NCBI RefSeq assembly: GCF_030159595.1
Contig: NZ_BSKJ01000015.1
Span: 1 to 64,000 of the forward strand
Reading direction: 5' to 3'
From: Pseudomonas putida
GTDB taxonomy: Bacteria; Pseudomonadota; Gammaproteobacteria; Pseudomonadales; Pseudomonadaceae
Length of the DNA: 64,000 nt
In this document: piece by piece, positions 9,035-17,273 of the stretch
Numbering within the stretch: the stretch's first letter is position 1
Layout: each line of letters opens with the position of its first letter
The notes under the pieces: generated by a model
Databases searched by the model: none
Told to the model about the DNA's origin: nothing
The model's input: the letters and a program-made list of their open reading frames with translations, nothing else
Position numbers and translations under genes: made by a program

Positions 9035-9250
9035 ATGGAACGTACCCTCAGTTCCGGTCTGGTTTTTGAAAGCAACGCCCAGCAATCCAACGCCTCGATG
9101 CCGCTGCGCGCACTGTCCACCCTGCTGCTGTGGCAGCGCCGCATGGCCAGCCGCCGTCAACTGGCTCGCCTGGATGCCCGCCTGCTGGCTGACGCCGGTA
9201 TCAGCGAGTCGCAGCGTTACGAAGAGCTGAGCAAGCCTTTCTGGCGCTAA
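9035..9250 (+). CDS. Small DUF1127 (YjiS-like) protein
   Basis: A 71-residue protein whose C-terminal half is a DUF1127 motif: LLLWQRRMASRRQLARLDARLLADAGIS, then an E(E)LSKPFWR ending typical of Pseudomonas members. It is arginine-rich and has no signal peptide. DUF1127 proteins are small, and those studied are linked to RNA binding, phosphate or carbon control; the role here is unknown. It is a single-gene unit with its own terminator and an unusual upstream array of ACTGT/ACAGT sites. Confidence 0.85.
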   Translation: MERTLSSGLVFESNAQQSNASMPLRALSTLLLWQRRMASRRQLARLDARLLADAGISESQRYEELSKPFWR

Positions 9251-9292
9251 GCACCGGCTTGCCGGCTTCGGCCGGCACCGCGAATTCCCGAA

Positions 9293-9326
9293 CCCGTTGC
9301 AGGTGACTGCGACGGGTTTTTTGTTT
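9293..9326 (+). terminator. Rho-independent terminator of the DUF1127 gene
   Basis: CCCGTTGCAG (9293-9302) pairs with CTGCGACGGG (9307-9316) through ten pairs including one G-T wobble, with a GTGA loop, followed by TTTTTTGTTT. A second dyad of GCCGGC units lies just before it at about 9256-9277. Confidence 0.92.
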
Positions 9327-9553
9327 CCAGGCCGCGTGCTAGAGCTGTTTTCAAGCCGACATGTACAGTTTTTAAAATTCGAAAATATGCAGGTACAGTT
9401 TGTTGGCGCGCCGTTCATTAACTTCCACAAACAACGGCGCGTGATACGCTTGGCTTAACAGGCTGTTGAAAGCCGCTGTTAAACGTACCGCGACGAGCTG
9501 TATGAGCGTCCGATAAGCAGAACCACCCGACCCTAGTCCAGGAGTCCACCATC
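9327..9553 (+). promoter_or_regulatory. Promoter region of the DUF2388 cluster
   Basis: A non-coding stretch with an AT-rich core flanked by two direct copies of GTACAGTTT (9363-9371 and 9393-9401) spaced 30 bases apart, i.e. about three helical turns. They match the ACAGT elements before the DUF1127 gene. AGGAG at 9541-9545 serves the first DUF2388 gene. No sigma site is assigned. Confidence 0.4.
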
Positions 9554-9871
9554 ATGTCCCGTAAATACCTGATTGGCGCCGCCCTGATGCTGAGCCTGGC
9601 CGGCACCGCAAACGCCACCAGCTTCGTTGTCACCACCGACGCCGTCGTTGGCGCGGTAGCCGCGTCCACTGATGCCACTTCCGATATCTCCTCTTCGTTC
9701 AAAGACGACAAGATCGTCCAGGCTGCCCGTGACGACGCCGCCAGCTTTGTTGGCAGCCAGGGCGACATCCGCGGTGCCAAACTGGAAAGCGCTTTCCTGC
9801 ACATCCGCTCGCAAATGCCAGCCCTGCAGGCCAGCGACGCACAACTGGCGCAGGCCATCCTGGCACTCTGA
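9554..9871 (+). CDS. Secreted DUF2388 protein, paralogue 1
   Basis: A 105-residue protein with a cleavable signal peptide (MSRKYLIGAALMLSLAGTANA) and a DUF2388 domain. The conserved core is DDKIVQAARDDAASFVGSQG followed by DIRGAKLESAF and a terminal LAQAILAL. It is predicted periplasmic or exported, without cysteines, and its function is unknown. First of three tandem paralogues (see 9957 and 10287) that lead into a DUF4105 gene, which suggests a functional link. Confidence 0.85.
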   Translation: MSRKYLIGAALMLSLAGTANATSFVVTTDAVVGAVAASTDATSDISSSFKDDKIVQAARDDAASFVGSQGDIRGAKLESAFLHIRSQMPALQASDAQLAQAILAL

Positions 9872-9887
9872 CCCTGGGTAAGCCGTT

Positions 9888-9925
9888 CAGCTGTGCTGGT
9901 CAGCAGCACAGCTGCCCCCATTTTT
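9888..9925 (+). terminator. Hairpin with T run between DUF2388 paralogues 1 and 2
   Basis: A perfect 11-bp inverted repeat, CAGCTGTGCTG (9888-9898) with CAGCACAGCTG (9904-9914), has a 5-base loop. It is followed by CCCCCATTTTT. It may be a partial terminator that makes paralogue 1 more abundant than the genes behind it, or a processing site. Confidence 0.55.
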
Positions 9926-9956
9926 GCCCTCCACGTTTCCAGCCGTTGTAGAGCCC

Positions 9957-10250
9957 ATGCGTTATCTGTTGCCGCTACTGTTTTCCGTTGCAGGTATGGC
10001 CAGCGCCCATGCCATGGATACCACGACGCAAGGCCTGGTCATCTCAGGCTATGCCACCAGCCAGGTCACCACTGCACCCTTTGATCGCAAACTGGTTCGT
10101 CAGGCCCGCGACGATGCCGCTGCCTTCGTTGCCAGCGACGGCCAGATCCGCGGCGTGCGGCTGGAAGCTGCGCTGGAATCATTACGCCACAATTGCGCGC
10201 GACACGCCGTCGCCGACCTGGAACTGGCGCAGGCAATTCTCGTCCAATAA
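9957..10250 (+). CDS. Secreted DUF2388 protein, paralogue 2
   Basis: A 97-residue protein with signal peptide MRYLLPLLFSVAGMASAHA. It keeps the DUF2388 core (LVRQARDDAAAFVASDGQIRG) and the LELAQAIL ending, but has a shorter N-terminal region and a unique Cys in HNCARHA. The ATG at 9957 is preferred over an upstream in-frame ATG at 9924 because only it gives a signal peptide at the N-terminus. Function unknown. Confidence 0.82.
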   Translation: MRYLLPLLFSVAGMASAHAMDTTTQGLVISGYATSQVTTAPFDRKLVRQARDDAAAFVASDGQIRGVRLEAALESLRHNCARHAVADLELAQAILVQ

Positions 10251-10286
10251 CTACATCTGACTCCCTGTATTTTTCGGAGATGCTCC

Positions 10287-10607
10287 ATGCGTAAACCGCT
10301 GATTGCCGCTACCCTCGGCATGCTGCTGCTGGCCGACCTGGCCCAGGCACAGACCCTGGTGGCCACCAGCAACATCATCGTGCGTGCCTTTGGCCGCTCG
10401 ATCGACTTCACCTCGGACACCACCACCTCGATTCGCGACTCCAAAGTGGTGCGCGAAGCCCATGACGACGCTGCCAGCTTCGTCGCCAGCAATGGCGACA
10501 TTCGCGGTGCCCAGCTTGAGGCCGCCTTCAGCACCCTGCGCGAGCGCGTGGCAGAAGCGCGCGGTGCCAGCGACCAGGTACTGGCTGAAGCCATCCTCGC
10601 ACTGTGA
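10287..10607 (+). CDS. Secreted DUF2388 protein, paralogue 3
   Basis: A 106-residue protein with signal peptide MRKPLIAATLGMLLLADLAQAQ and the DUF2388 core DSKVVREAHDDAASFVASNGDIRGAQLEAAF, ending LAEAILAL. It has a good ribosome site (CGGAGATG). Its stop codon overlaps the GTG start of the DUF4105 gene (GTGA), so the two are translationally coupled. It resembles paralogue 1 more than paralogue 2. Function unknown. Confidence 0.85.
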   Translation: MRKPLIAATLGMLLLADLAQAQTLVATSNIIVRAFGRSIDFTSDTTTSIRDSKVVREAHDDAASFVASNGDIRGAQLEAAFSTLRERVAEARGASDQVLAEAILAL

Positions 10608-12559
10608 ACCGCGTGCGTGCCTGGCTGCTCGGCTGCGCCCTGACGCTGCCCGGCACACCCGTATTGGCCGACCTGCAGCTTCAGCTGCAGGCGTCCGGCC
10701 TCGACCCGCAACAAACTCAAGCCTCCCAGGTCCTGCTCGATGAGGCCCTGGGCAAGTTGCCCCCCCGATTCAAGCAGCAGCTGGACCGCACCGTACGGGT
10801 CAGCTGGAGCGACAGCATGGCGGCCGATGCCTATGGCCAGGCGTCGCTGGTATCCACCCTTGAGCTCAACCGCCGCCTGCTGCCCAGCCTCACCGATGGC
10901 AGCGCCGCCACGGCCCGCACCAACCGTCCACATGGCACGGTGCGCGAAGAGCTGCTGGCCACCGTGCTGCACGAGCTTACCCATATCTACGACCGCGCCC
11001 GCCTGTGGCCCGCTGCCGAACATTCGCTGATTGCCCGCTGCAAGCGCCAGCAAGGCACACTGGGCAAAATCGGCCTGCCCGAAGAATGCCGGGGCCAGGC
11101 AGAGCGCCGCTTCACCCTCAGCGACGACCCGCGCCTGCTCGACCTGGCCGGCTGGCAGCAGTATGTGGGCCGCCGTGGCGAGCGTGAGCAGCACAATGGC
11201 CAGTTCGTACGCAGCCCCGACAGTTATGAGCTGAGCAGCCCCAAGGAGTACATCGCGGTCAACATGGAGTACTTCCTCCTCGACCCGAGCTATGGATGCC
11301 GACGCCCGGCGCTGAACCAGTACCTGCGCGAGCACTTCGGCTGGGCACCCCAACAGGACACCTGCGCCAAGGGCCTGCCGTTCATCAATGCCGGCAGCGA
11401 CTTCGCTCGCCAGCCGCTGGGTGAGATCGACCCCGAGCGGGTCTATGAAGTGGACTACCTGCTGGCCGAAGCCAACCAGAACCTGGTTAGCCGCTGGGGC
11501 CACAGTATGCTGCGCCTGGTGATCTGCAAACCGGGCCGCCCACGCGGGCCGGACTGCCGCCTGGACCTCGACCAGAGCCTGGTGCTGTCGTACCGCGCCT
11601 TCGTCAACGATGTGCAACTGTCCAGTTGGGACGGCCTGGTCGGCAACTACCCCTCGCGGCTATTCGTGCTGCCGCTGGGCCAGGTGATCGATGAGTACAC
11701 CAAGACCGAACTGCGCAGCCTGGCCTCAGTGCCTTTGAGGCTCAGCCGAAGCGAGATCGAAGATCTGGTGCGCCAGGCAGCCGAGATGCACTGGAGCTAC
11801 GACGGCAACTACTGGTTCCTCTCCAACAACTGTGCGGTGGAGTCGTTGAAACTGCTACGCAGTGGCACCGCCAACCCGCGCCTCAACGACCTGGACAGCA
11901 TCATGCCCAACGGCTTGCTGGCAGTGCTCAAGGGCAGGGGGCTGGCAGACACCAGCGTGCTTGACGACCCGCGCGAGGCATTACGCCTGGGCTACCGCTT
12001 CGATTCCTACCGCGACCGCTACCAGGCAATGTTCGAAGTGCTGAGGAAACAGTTACCGATCGAGCAGGCCCTGGTCGAAGACTGGCTGGCCCTGGACGCC
12101 GAACAACGCCGTCCGTGGTTCGCCAAAGCCGACCTGCGCACCAGCGCAGCACTGCTGCTGCTTGAGCAGGCCAGCTTGCGCAGGCAACTGCTGCTGGCCC
12201 AGGACGAGGTCAAACAGCGCTACCTGAACGCCGCGGCATTGAAAGATGGCAGCGTCAGCAAGGCCGATGCGACCCTCAAGCAGATGCTCGCCAACAGCGG
12301 CTTCCTCAGCCGCCCGGCAGAATTGCTCGATGCCAAGGGGTACGGGCTGCCGCAGCCCGAGGAGCGTAAGCACCTTGAGCAGGTGAGCAGCGAACGTCAG
12401 GCACAGTTGTTGCGTTTGAGCACCAGCCTGGACAAAGAGGTGAGGGCGCTGCTGGAGCCTTCACGCGCCAAGGAAATTGCCGCCGTTGAGGCCAATGTGA
12501 AGCAAATCGGGGAGCATTTGCGGGCGTTGCATAAAGCTGCGGGTGGCCTACAGCTATGA
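10604..12559 (+). CDS. DUF4105 exported protein with a zinc-peptidase-like HELTH motif
   Basis: A 651-residue protein with a signal peptide (first ~22 residues). The N-terminal half contains H123-E-L-T-H127-IYD, and Glu215 and Glu222 in SPKEYIAVNMEYF, an arrangement like a gluzincin zinc site. The central DUF4105 region has SRWGHSMLRL (His300) and LSNNCAVESLKLL (Cys410), which resembles a papain/NlpC-type His-Cys pair; this is my inference. The C-terminal 170 residues are helical and charged. GTG start overlaps the preceding stop. An envelope hydrolase is likely, substrate unknown; the tandem DUF2388 proteins may be partners. Confidence 0.75.
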   Translation: MNRVRAWLLGCALTLPGTPVLADLQLQLQASGLDPQQTQASQVLLDEALGKLPPRFKQQLDRTVRVSWSDSMAADAYGQASLVSTLELNRRLLPSLTDGSAATARTNRPHGTVREELLATVLHELTHIYDRARLWPAAEHSLIARCKRQQGTLGKIGLPEECRGQAERRFTLSDDPRLLDLAGWQQYVGRRGEREQHNGQFVRSPDSYELSSPKEYIAVNMEYFLLDPSYGCRRPALNQYLREHFGWAPQQDTCAKGLPFINAGSDFARQPLGEIDPERVYEVDYLLAEANQNLVSRWGHSMLRLVICKPGRPRGPDCRLDLDQSLVLSYRAFVNDVQLSSWDGLVGNYPSRLFVLPLGQVIDEYTKTELRSLASVPLRLSRSEIEDLVRQAAEMHWSYDGNYWFLSNNCAVESLKLLRSGTANPRLNDLDSIMPNGLLAVLKGRGLADTSVLDDPREALRLGYRFDSYRDRYQAMFEVLRKQLPIEQALVEDWLALDAEQRRPWFAKADLRTSAALLLLEQASLRRQLLLAQDEVKQRYLNAAALKDGSVSKADATLKQMLANSGFLSRPAELLDAKGYGLPQPEERKHLEQVSSERQAQLLRLSTSLDKEVRALLEPSRAKEIAAVEANVKQIGEHLRALHKAAGGLQL

Positions 12560-12575
12560 TGTTGTCTGAGCTGGT

Positions 12576-12977
12576 CTAAAGTTTCTCCTCTGCCTCCGAA
12601 GGCAAATCCTCATCCAGGTGCAACCAAGGCAACCGGCTACCCACCCAGATATGCCGGTTGGCCCTGACCCGCTCAGGGTGATCCAGCGTCGCCACCGTCA
12701 CATCGACCGTTTCCGGGCTGTGCGTGGTCACCAGTGCCACATGTGCCCCGCAATGCCCACAGAAGTACCGACTGCAACTGGCCGGCGCCACATAGCAGTT
12801 CGGCTCACCCGCCAGCCACTGAAACCCCGAACGGGGCAGGGTGAGCCAGGTCACTACCAGCCCTCCGCTTACCCGCCGGCAAATTGTACAGTGGCAGTGG
12901 GCAATGTCCGTCAGATCACCCACCAATCGGTAACGCAAGGCGCCGCAATGGCAACCTCCTTCGGTTACATCCTGCAT
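12576..12977 (-). CDS. GFA (CENP-V/GFA) domain protein
   Basis: A 133-residue protein with the zinc-binding cysteine pattern of the glutathione-dependent formaldehyde-activating family: CHC near residue 9, HCHCTICRR near 28-34, and CGHCG near 73-76. The length is standard. ATG at 12977 is used; a GTG one codon upstream is also possible. Most members have no proven activity, so the formaldehyde name should not be read literally. Convergent with the DUF4105 gene (16-base gap). Confidence 0.85.
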   Translation of the reverse strand: MQDVTEGGCHCGALRYRLVGDLTDIAHCHCTICRRVSGGLVVTWLTLPRSGFQWLAGEPNCYVAPASCSRYFCGHCGAHVALVTTHSPETVDVTVATLDHPERVRANRHIWVGSRLPWLHLDEDLPSEAEEKL

Positions 12978-13244
12978 CACCTACCTCTCGTCGCCTTTGC
13001 TTCAGCGAAAGCTGGCTGAAAGCTTGCCCTCATAGGATAGCCCCCACTACCGGCACAAGACCGGTCAGCCAGGGCACCCGGTATTTACCGCGCCCGGCCC
13101 AATCAACAACAACAATGGTGATTCTGATGTATTCCTGCGCCCGCCTTTTCGTAGTCCCCCTCCGCATGCTCCCTGTGCAGCGCCCGACGCGCTGATCCGC
13201 CCGAATCGACATTCCTTTCGCCGCGCCACGCCTGGAGTATTGCC

Positions 13245-14552
13245 ATGCTGACCTTCCTCGGCTTTGCCATGGTCATCACCTTCATGTACCTGATCATGAC
13301 CAAGCGCCTGTCGGCCTTGATCGCGCTGATCCTGGTACCGATCCTGTTTGCCCTGTTCGGCGGTTTCTCCGCCAAGATCGGCCCCATGATGCTCGAAGGC
13401 ATCAGCAAACTCGCGCCTACCGGCGTGATGCTGATGTTCGCCATCCTGTACTTTGCCCTGATGATCGACTCCGGCCTGTTCGACCCGGCCGTGCGCAAGA
13501 TCCTCAAGCTGGTCAAGGGCGACCCGCTGAAAGTCTCCGTCGGTACCGCCGTGCTGGCGCTGGTGGTCTCGCTCGACGGTGACGGCGCCACCACCTACAT
13601 GATCTGCTGCGCCGCCATGCTGCCGATGTACAGTCGTCTGGGCATGAGCCCGCGGATCATGGCCGGCCTGATCATCCTGGCCGGCGGGGTAATGAACATG
13701 ACCCCGTGGGGTGGCCCGACCGCCCGCGCCGCCAGCGCCCTCCATGTAGACCCATCGGACATTTTCGTACCGATGATCCCGGCCATGCTGTTCGGTGTGC
13801 TGGCAATCCTGGCCATTGCCTACATGTACGGCAAACGTGAACGTGCCCGCCTGGGCGAACTGCACCTGCCGACCGACGACATCGACCACAGCGAAATCAC
13901 CGTTTCCCAGTTCCCTGAAGCGCGCCGGCCCAAGCTGCTGTACTTCAACGGTGCCCTGACTGCCGCACTGATGGTCGCGCTGATCGCCGGTGTGCTGCCG
14001 CTGCCCGTGCTGTTCATGATCGCCTTCAGTATCGCCATGATCGTCAACTACCCGTGCCTGCAGCAGCAGAAGGACCGCATCGCCGCCCACGCCGGCAGCG
14101 TGCTGGCCGTGACCGGCTTGATCTTTGCCGCCGGCATCTTCACCGGCATCCTGTCGGGTACCGGCATGGTCGATGCCATGTCCAAGAGCCTGCTGGCCGT
14201 CATCCCGGAAGCGCTGGGCCCCTACCTGGCGGTAATCACCGCGATCGTGAGCATGCCGTTCACCTTCTTCATGTCCAACGACGCGTTCTACTACGGCGTA
14301 CTGCCCGTGCTGGCCGAAGCCGCCAGCCACTACGGCATCAGCCCTGTGGAAATGGCCCGTGCATCGATCGTCGGCCAACCGGTACACCTGCTCAGCCCGC
14401 TGGTGCCATCGACCTACCTGCTGGTGGCCCTGGCCGGTATCGAATTTGGCGATCATCAGCGCTTCACGCTCAAGTGGGCAGTGCTTGTGTGCCTGTGCAT
14501 AATGTTCGCCGCGCTGCTGATGGGGATTTTCCCGCTGTTCAGTAGTCTTTAA
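13245..14552 (+). CDS. CitMHS-family citrate-metal:H+ symporter
   Basis: A 435-residue membrane protein with about 11-12 helices, matching the CitMHS family (citrate complexed with Mg2+ or Ca2+, co-transported with protons). Family-typical stretches include VVSLDGDGATTYMICCAAMLP and GGVMNMTPWGGPTARAASAL. The length is normal. A 260-base gap without a gene precedes it and contains its promoter; TGGAG is the ribosome site. Import of citrate-metal complexes across the inner membrane is the expected role; the preferred metal cannot be read. Confidence 0.88.
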   Translation: MLTFLGFAMVITFMYLIMTKRLSALIALILVPILFALFGGFSAKIGPMMLEGISKLAPTGVMLMFAILYFALMIDSGLFDPAVRKILKLVKGDPLKVSVGTAVLALVVSLDGDGATTYMICCAAMLPMYSRLGMSPRIMAGLIILAGGVMNMTPWGGPTARAASALHVDPSDIFVPMIPAMLFGVLAILAIAYMYGKRERARLGELHLPTDDIDHSEITVSQFPEARRPKLLYFNGALTAALMVALIAGVLPLPVLFMIAFSIAMIVNYPCLQQQKDRIAAHAGSVLAVTGLIFAAGIFTGILSGTGMVDAMSKSLLAVIPEALGPYLAVITAIVSMPFTFFMSNDAFYYGVLPVLAEAASHYGISPVEMARASIVGQPVHLLSPLVPSTYLLVALAGIEFGDHQRFTLKWAVLVCLCIMFAALLMGIFPLFSSL

Positions 14553-14623
14553 TAAACATGTATTAATCTGACGCGATGCGTCCCGACAGGGGCGCGTCGC
14601 CTTTATCGTTCGAAGGAAAACAC

Positions 14624-15394
14624 ATGGAATGGCTGACCAGCCCGGAAATCTGGGTTGCCTTTTTCACCCTTACCGCGCTTGAGATCGTCCTCGGTATCGA
14701 CAACATCATCATGATCTCGATCCTGGTCAGCCGCATGCCCAAGCACATGCAGCCGCGCACCCGGATCTTCGGCCTGGCCCTGGCCATGGTCACCCGCATC
14801 ATGCTGCTGCTGTCGATTACCTGGGTCATGCGCCTTACCGCCGACCTGTTCGTGGTATTCGGCCAAGGCATCTCCGGGCGCGACCTGATCCTGTTCTTCG
14901 GTGGCCTGTTCCTGCTGTGGAAAAGCTCGCAAGAGATCTACCACGGCCTGGAAGGGGAAGATGAGAGCGCGGACGAGCCAAAAGGCGCGGGCGGCAAGTT
15001 CTTCTACACCATTATTCAAATTGCCATCATCGACATCGTGTTCTCGCTGGACTCGGTGATCACCGCAGTGGGTATGGTTTCCCATGTACCGGTGATGATC
15101 GCTGCCATTGTCGTTGCCGTGCTGGTGATGATGCTGTGCGCCGGCGCCATCAGTAATTTCATCGACAAGCACCCGTCGCTGAAGATGCTTGCGTTGTCGT
15201 TCCTGATCGTGGTCGGTACCGTGCTGATCGCCGAAGCGTTCGACGTGCATGTGCCGAAGGGCTACGTCTACTTCGCCATGGCCTTCTCGCTGGCGGTAGA
15301 GGCCATCAACATCCGCATGCGCACCGCCTCGGCCCGCAAGGAAGGCAAAGAGCATGACCCGGTGAAACTGCGCAAGGACATTCCAGGTCAATAA
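14624..15394 (+). CDS. TerC-family integral membrane protein
   Basis: A 256-residue protein with seven or more hydrophobic helices and the TerC signatures LEIVLGIDNIIMISIL near the N-terminus and IDIVFSLDSVITAVGM in the middle, whose acidic residues suggest metal handling. TerC/Alx-type proteins have been linked to Mn2+ export and metalation of secreted proteins. The ATG at 14624 has AAGGA upstream and gives the usual N-terminus. Single gene with terminator. Confidence 0.9.
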   Translation: MEWLTSPEIWVAFFTLTALEIVLGIDNIIMISILVSRMPKHMQPRTRIFGLALAMVTRIMLLLSITWVMRLTADLFVVFGQGISGRDLILFFGGLFLLWKSSQEIYHGLEGEDESADEPKGAGGKFFYTIIQIAIIDIVFSLDSVITAVGMVSHVPVMIAAIVVAVLVMMLCAGAISNFIDKHPSLKMLALSFLIVVGTVLIAEAFDVHVPKGYVYFAMAFSLAVEAINIRMRTASARKEGKEHDPVKLRKDIPGQ

Positions 15395-15408
15395 GATCAA
15401 GAAGTGCA

Positions 15409-15440
15409 GAAAGGGCCCTCTGAACAGGGCCCTTTTTTAT
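15409..15440 (+). terminator. Rho-independent terminator of the TerC gene
   Basis: AAGGGCCC (15411-15418) pairs with GGGCCCTT (15427-15434), with an 8-base loop; the stem's own TT begins the TTTTTTATTT run. Confidence 0.92.
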
Positions 15441-15584
15441 TTCGGTTTCAAACAAATGACAGCCATGCGAAGCTGGCGACAGCTGCGCAAAACAACTAAA
15501 GCTTTGAGTGAGCACTGAAAATTCTTCAAACGCTCATGTTTCTTTTCTGGGCCCGCTGGGCCAGTGCAACAGGGGGCCTTCGCC

Positions 15585-17243
15585 ATGCTGACCCTGCTCA
15601 ACCTGCTCTCGGCCGTGACGCTTCTGGTCTGGGGCACCCATATCGTGCGTACCGGCATCCTCCGCGTTTTCGGCTCGAACCTGCGGCGCATCATCAGCCA
15701 GAACATGGACAAGCGCCCGCTGGCGTTCATCGCCGGCATTCTGGTCACCGCCATGGTACAAAGCAGTAACGCCACGGCCATGCTGGTCACGTCCTTCGTT
15801 GGCCAGGGCCTGATGGCCATGACGCCAGCCTTGGCAATCATGCTGGGTGCCGATGTGGGTACCGCGCTGATGGCCCGGGTACTCACTTTCGACCTGTCCT
15901 GGCTGTCGCCACTGCTGATCTTCCTGGGCGTGATCTTCTTCCTCTCGCGCAAGCAGACGCGGGCTGGCCAACTGGGCCGGGTAGGTATCGGGCTTGGTCT
16001 GATCATCCTGGCACTGGAGCTGATCGTGCAGGCAGCTGCGCCGATCACCCACGCCCAAGGCGTGAAAGTGCTGTTTGCTTCACTGACCGGCGACATCATG
16101 CTCGACGCCCTGGTCGGCGCCTTGTTCGCCATGGTTTCCTATTCCAGCCTGGCCGCCGTGCTGCTCACCGCGACATTGGCCGGTGCCGAGGTCATCAGCC
16201 TGCCGGTGGCCATCGGCCTGGTGGTCGGCGCCAACATCGGCAGTGGCTTGCTGGCCTTTATCAGCACCAGCATGCAGAACACCGCCGGGCGCCGGGTAGC
16301 CTTGGGCAGCCTGCTGTACAAACTGATCGGCTTGCTGCTGATCATCCCCGTGCTGCACCCGTTAGTTGAGTGGATGGACTCACTGAGCTTCAGCCCGCAA
16401 GAGCTGGTCATCGGCTTCCACCTGCTCTACAACACGCTGCGCTGCCTGCTCATGCTGCCTACGGTCAAACTGATGGGCCGGCTGTGCAACACCCTGCTGC
16501 CCGAGCGGGAAAACGGCAATGGACAGATCCGCCCGCGCCACCTCGACGCCTCGGCACTGGAAACGCCCAGCCTGGCCTTGGCCAACGCATGCCGCGAAAC
16601 CCTGCGCCTGGGCGATATCGTCGACAGCCTGCTCGAAGCCATGCTTGGCGCCCTGCGCGGCACTCAGGCCGCCTTGCCACAGCAGGTCCGCGCCTTGGGT
16701 GAGGACGCTGAAGCCTTGTACAGCGCGATCAAGCTATACCTTGCGCAGATGTCGCGCGAAGACCTCAGCGAGCAGGACAACCGCCGCTGGGCCGAGATCA
16801 TCGAGCTGGCAATCAACCTAAAACTGGCCTGTGATCTGATCGAACGCATGTTGCGCAAGGTCCAGCAGCAGAAAACCAGCCAGCGCCGGGAATTTTCCCA
16901 AACGGGCCTCGAAGAGCTGACCGGCTTGCAAGCGCAATTACTGGCCAACCTGCGCCTGGGCCTGTCGGTGTTCCTCAGCGCCGACCCGGAAAGCGCCCGT
17001 TTGCTGCTGCGGGAAAAGCGTCGTTTTCGCGCCCAGGAACGCCGCCTGGCGCATGCCCATGTCAGCCGCCTGCAGCGTAAGGTGGTGCAAAGTATCGAGA
17101 CCAGTTCGCTACACTTAGAGCTGATCGCCGACATGAAGCGGTTGAACTCTTTGTTCTGCAGCAGTGCCTATGTGGTACTGGGCGGCTCGGACACCGGCGG
17201 GCTGATGCTCGACAGCGTGCCGGACGAAGCCCGTCTGCCGTGA
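15585..17243 (+). CDS. Na+/phosphate cotransporter family protein with PhoU-like tail
   Basis: A 552-residue protein. Residues 1-300 hold two inverted Na/Pi-cotransporter repeats, each with a QSSNAT-like motif (TAMVQSSNATAMLV in the first; the second is diverged, AMVSYSSLAAVLLTA). The C-terminal ~200 residues are helical and PhoU-like. The ATG at 15585 is chosen for AGGGGG upstream; GTG at 15564 is an alternative. This NptA/YjbB-type architecture suggests phosphate movement across the inner membrane; in some relatives it is export. Confidence 0.85.
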   Translation: MLTLLNLLSAVTLLVWGTHIVRTGILRVFGSNLRRIISQNMDKRPLAFIAGILVTAMVQSSNATAMLVTSFVGQGLMAMTPALAIMLGADVGTALMARVLTFDLSWLSPLLIFLGVIFFLSRKQTRAGQLGRVGIGLGLIILALELIVQAAAPITHAQGVKVLFASLTGDIMLDALVGALFAMVSYSSLAAVLLTATLAGAEVISLPVAIGLVVGANIGSGLLAFISTSMQNTAGRRVALGSLLYKLIGLLLIIPVLHPLVEWMDSLSFSPQELVIGFHLLYNTLRCLLMLPTVKLMGRLCNTLLPERENGNGQIRPRHLDASALETPSLALANACRETLRLGDIVDSLLEAMLGALRGTQAALPQQVRALGEDAEALYSAIKLYLAQMSREDLSEQDNRRWAEIIELAINLKLACDLIERMLRKVQQQKTSQRREFSQTGLEELTGLQAQLLANLRLGLSVFLSADPESARLLLREKRRFRAQERRLAHAHVSRLQRKVVQSIETSSLHLELIADMKRLNSLFCSSAYVVLGGSDTGGLMLDSVPDEARLP

Positions 17244-17273
17244 CCACGCCTACCTGAGGACCGAAGCTCGCCC

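Noticed and set aside
13065..14456. 463-codon open frame opposite the citrate transporter
   Set aside because: Composition is extremely rich in Gly, His, Gln and Asp, typical of the complement of a membrane protein gene.
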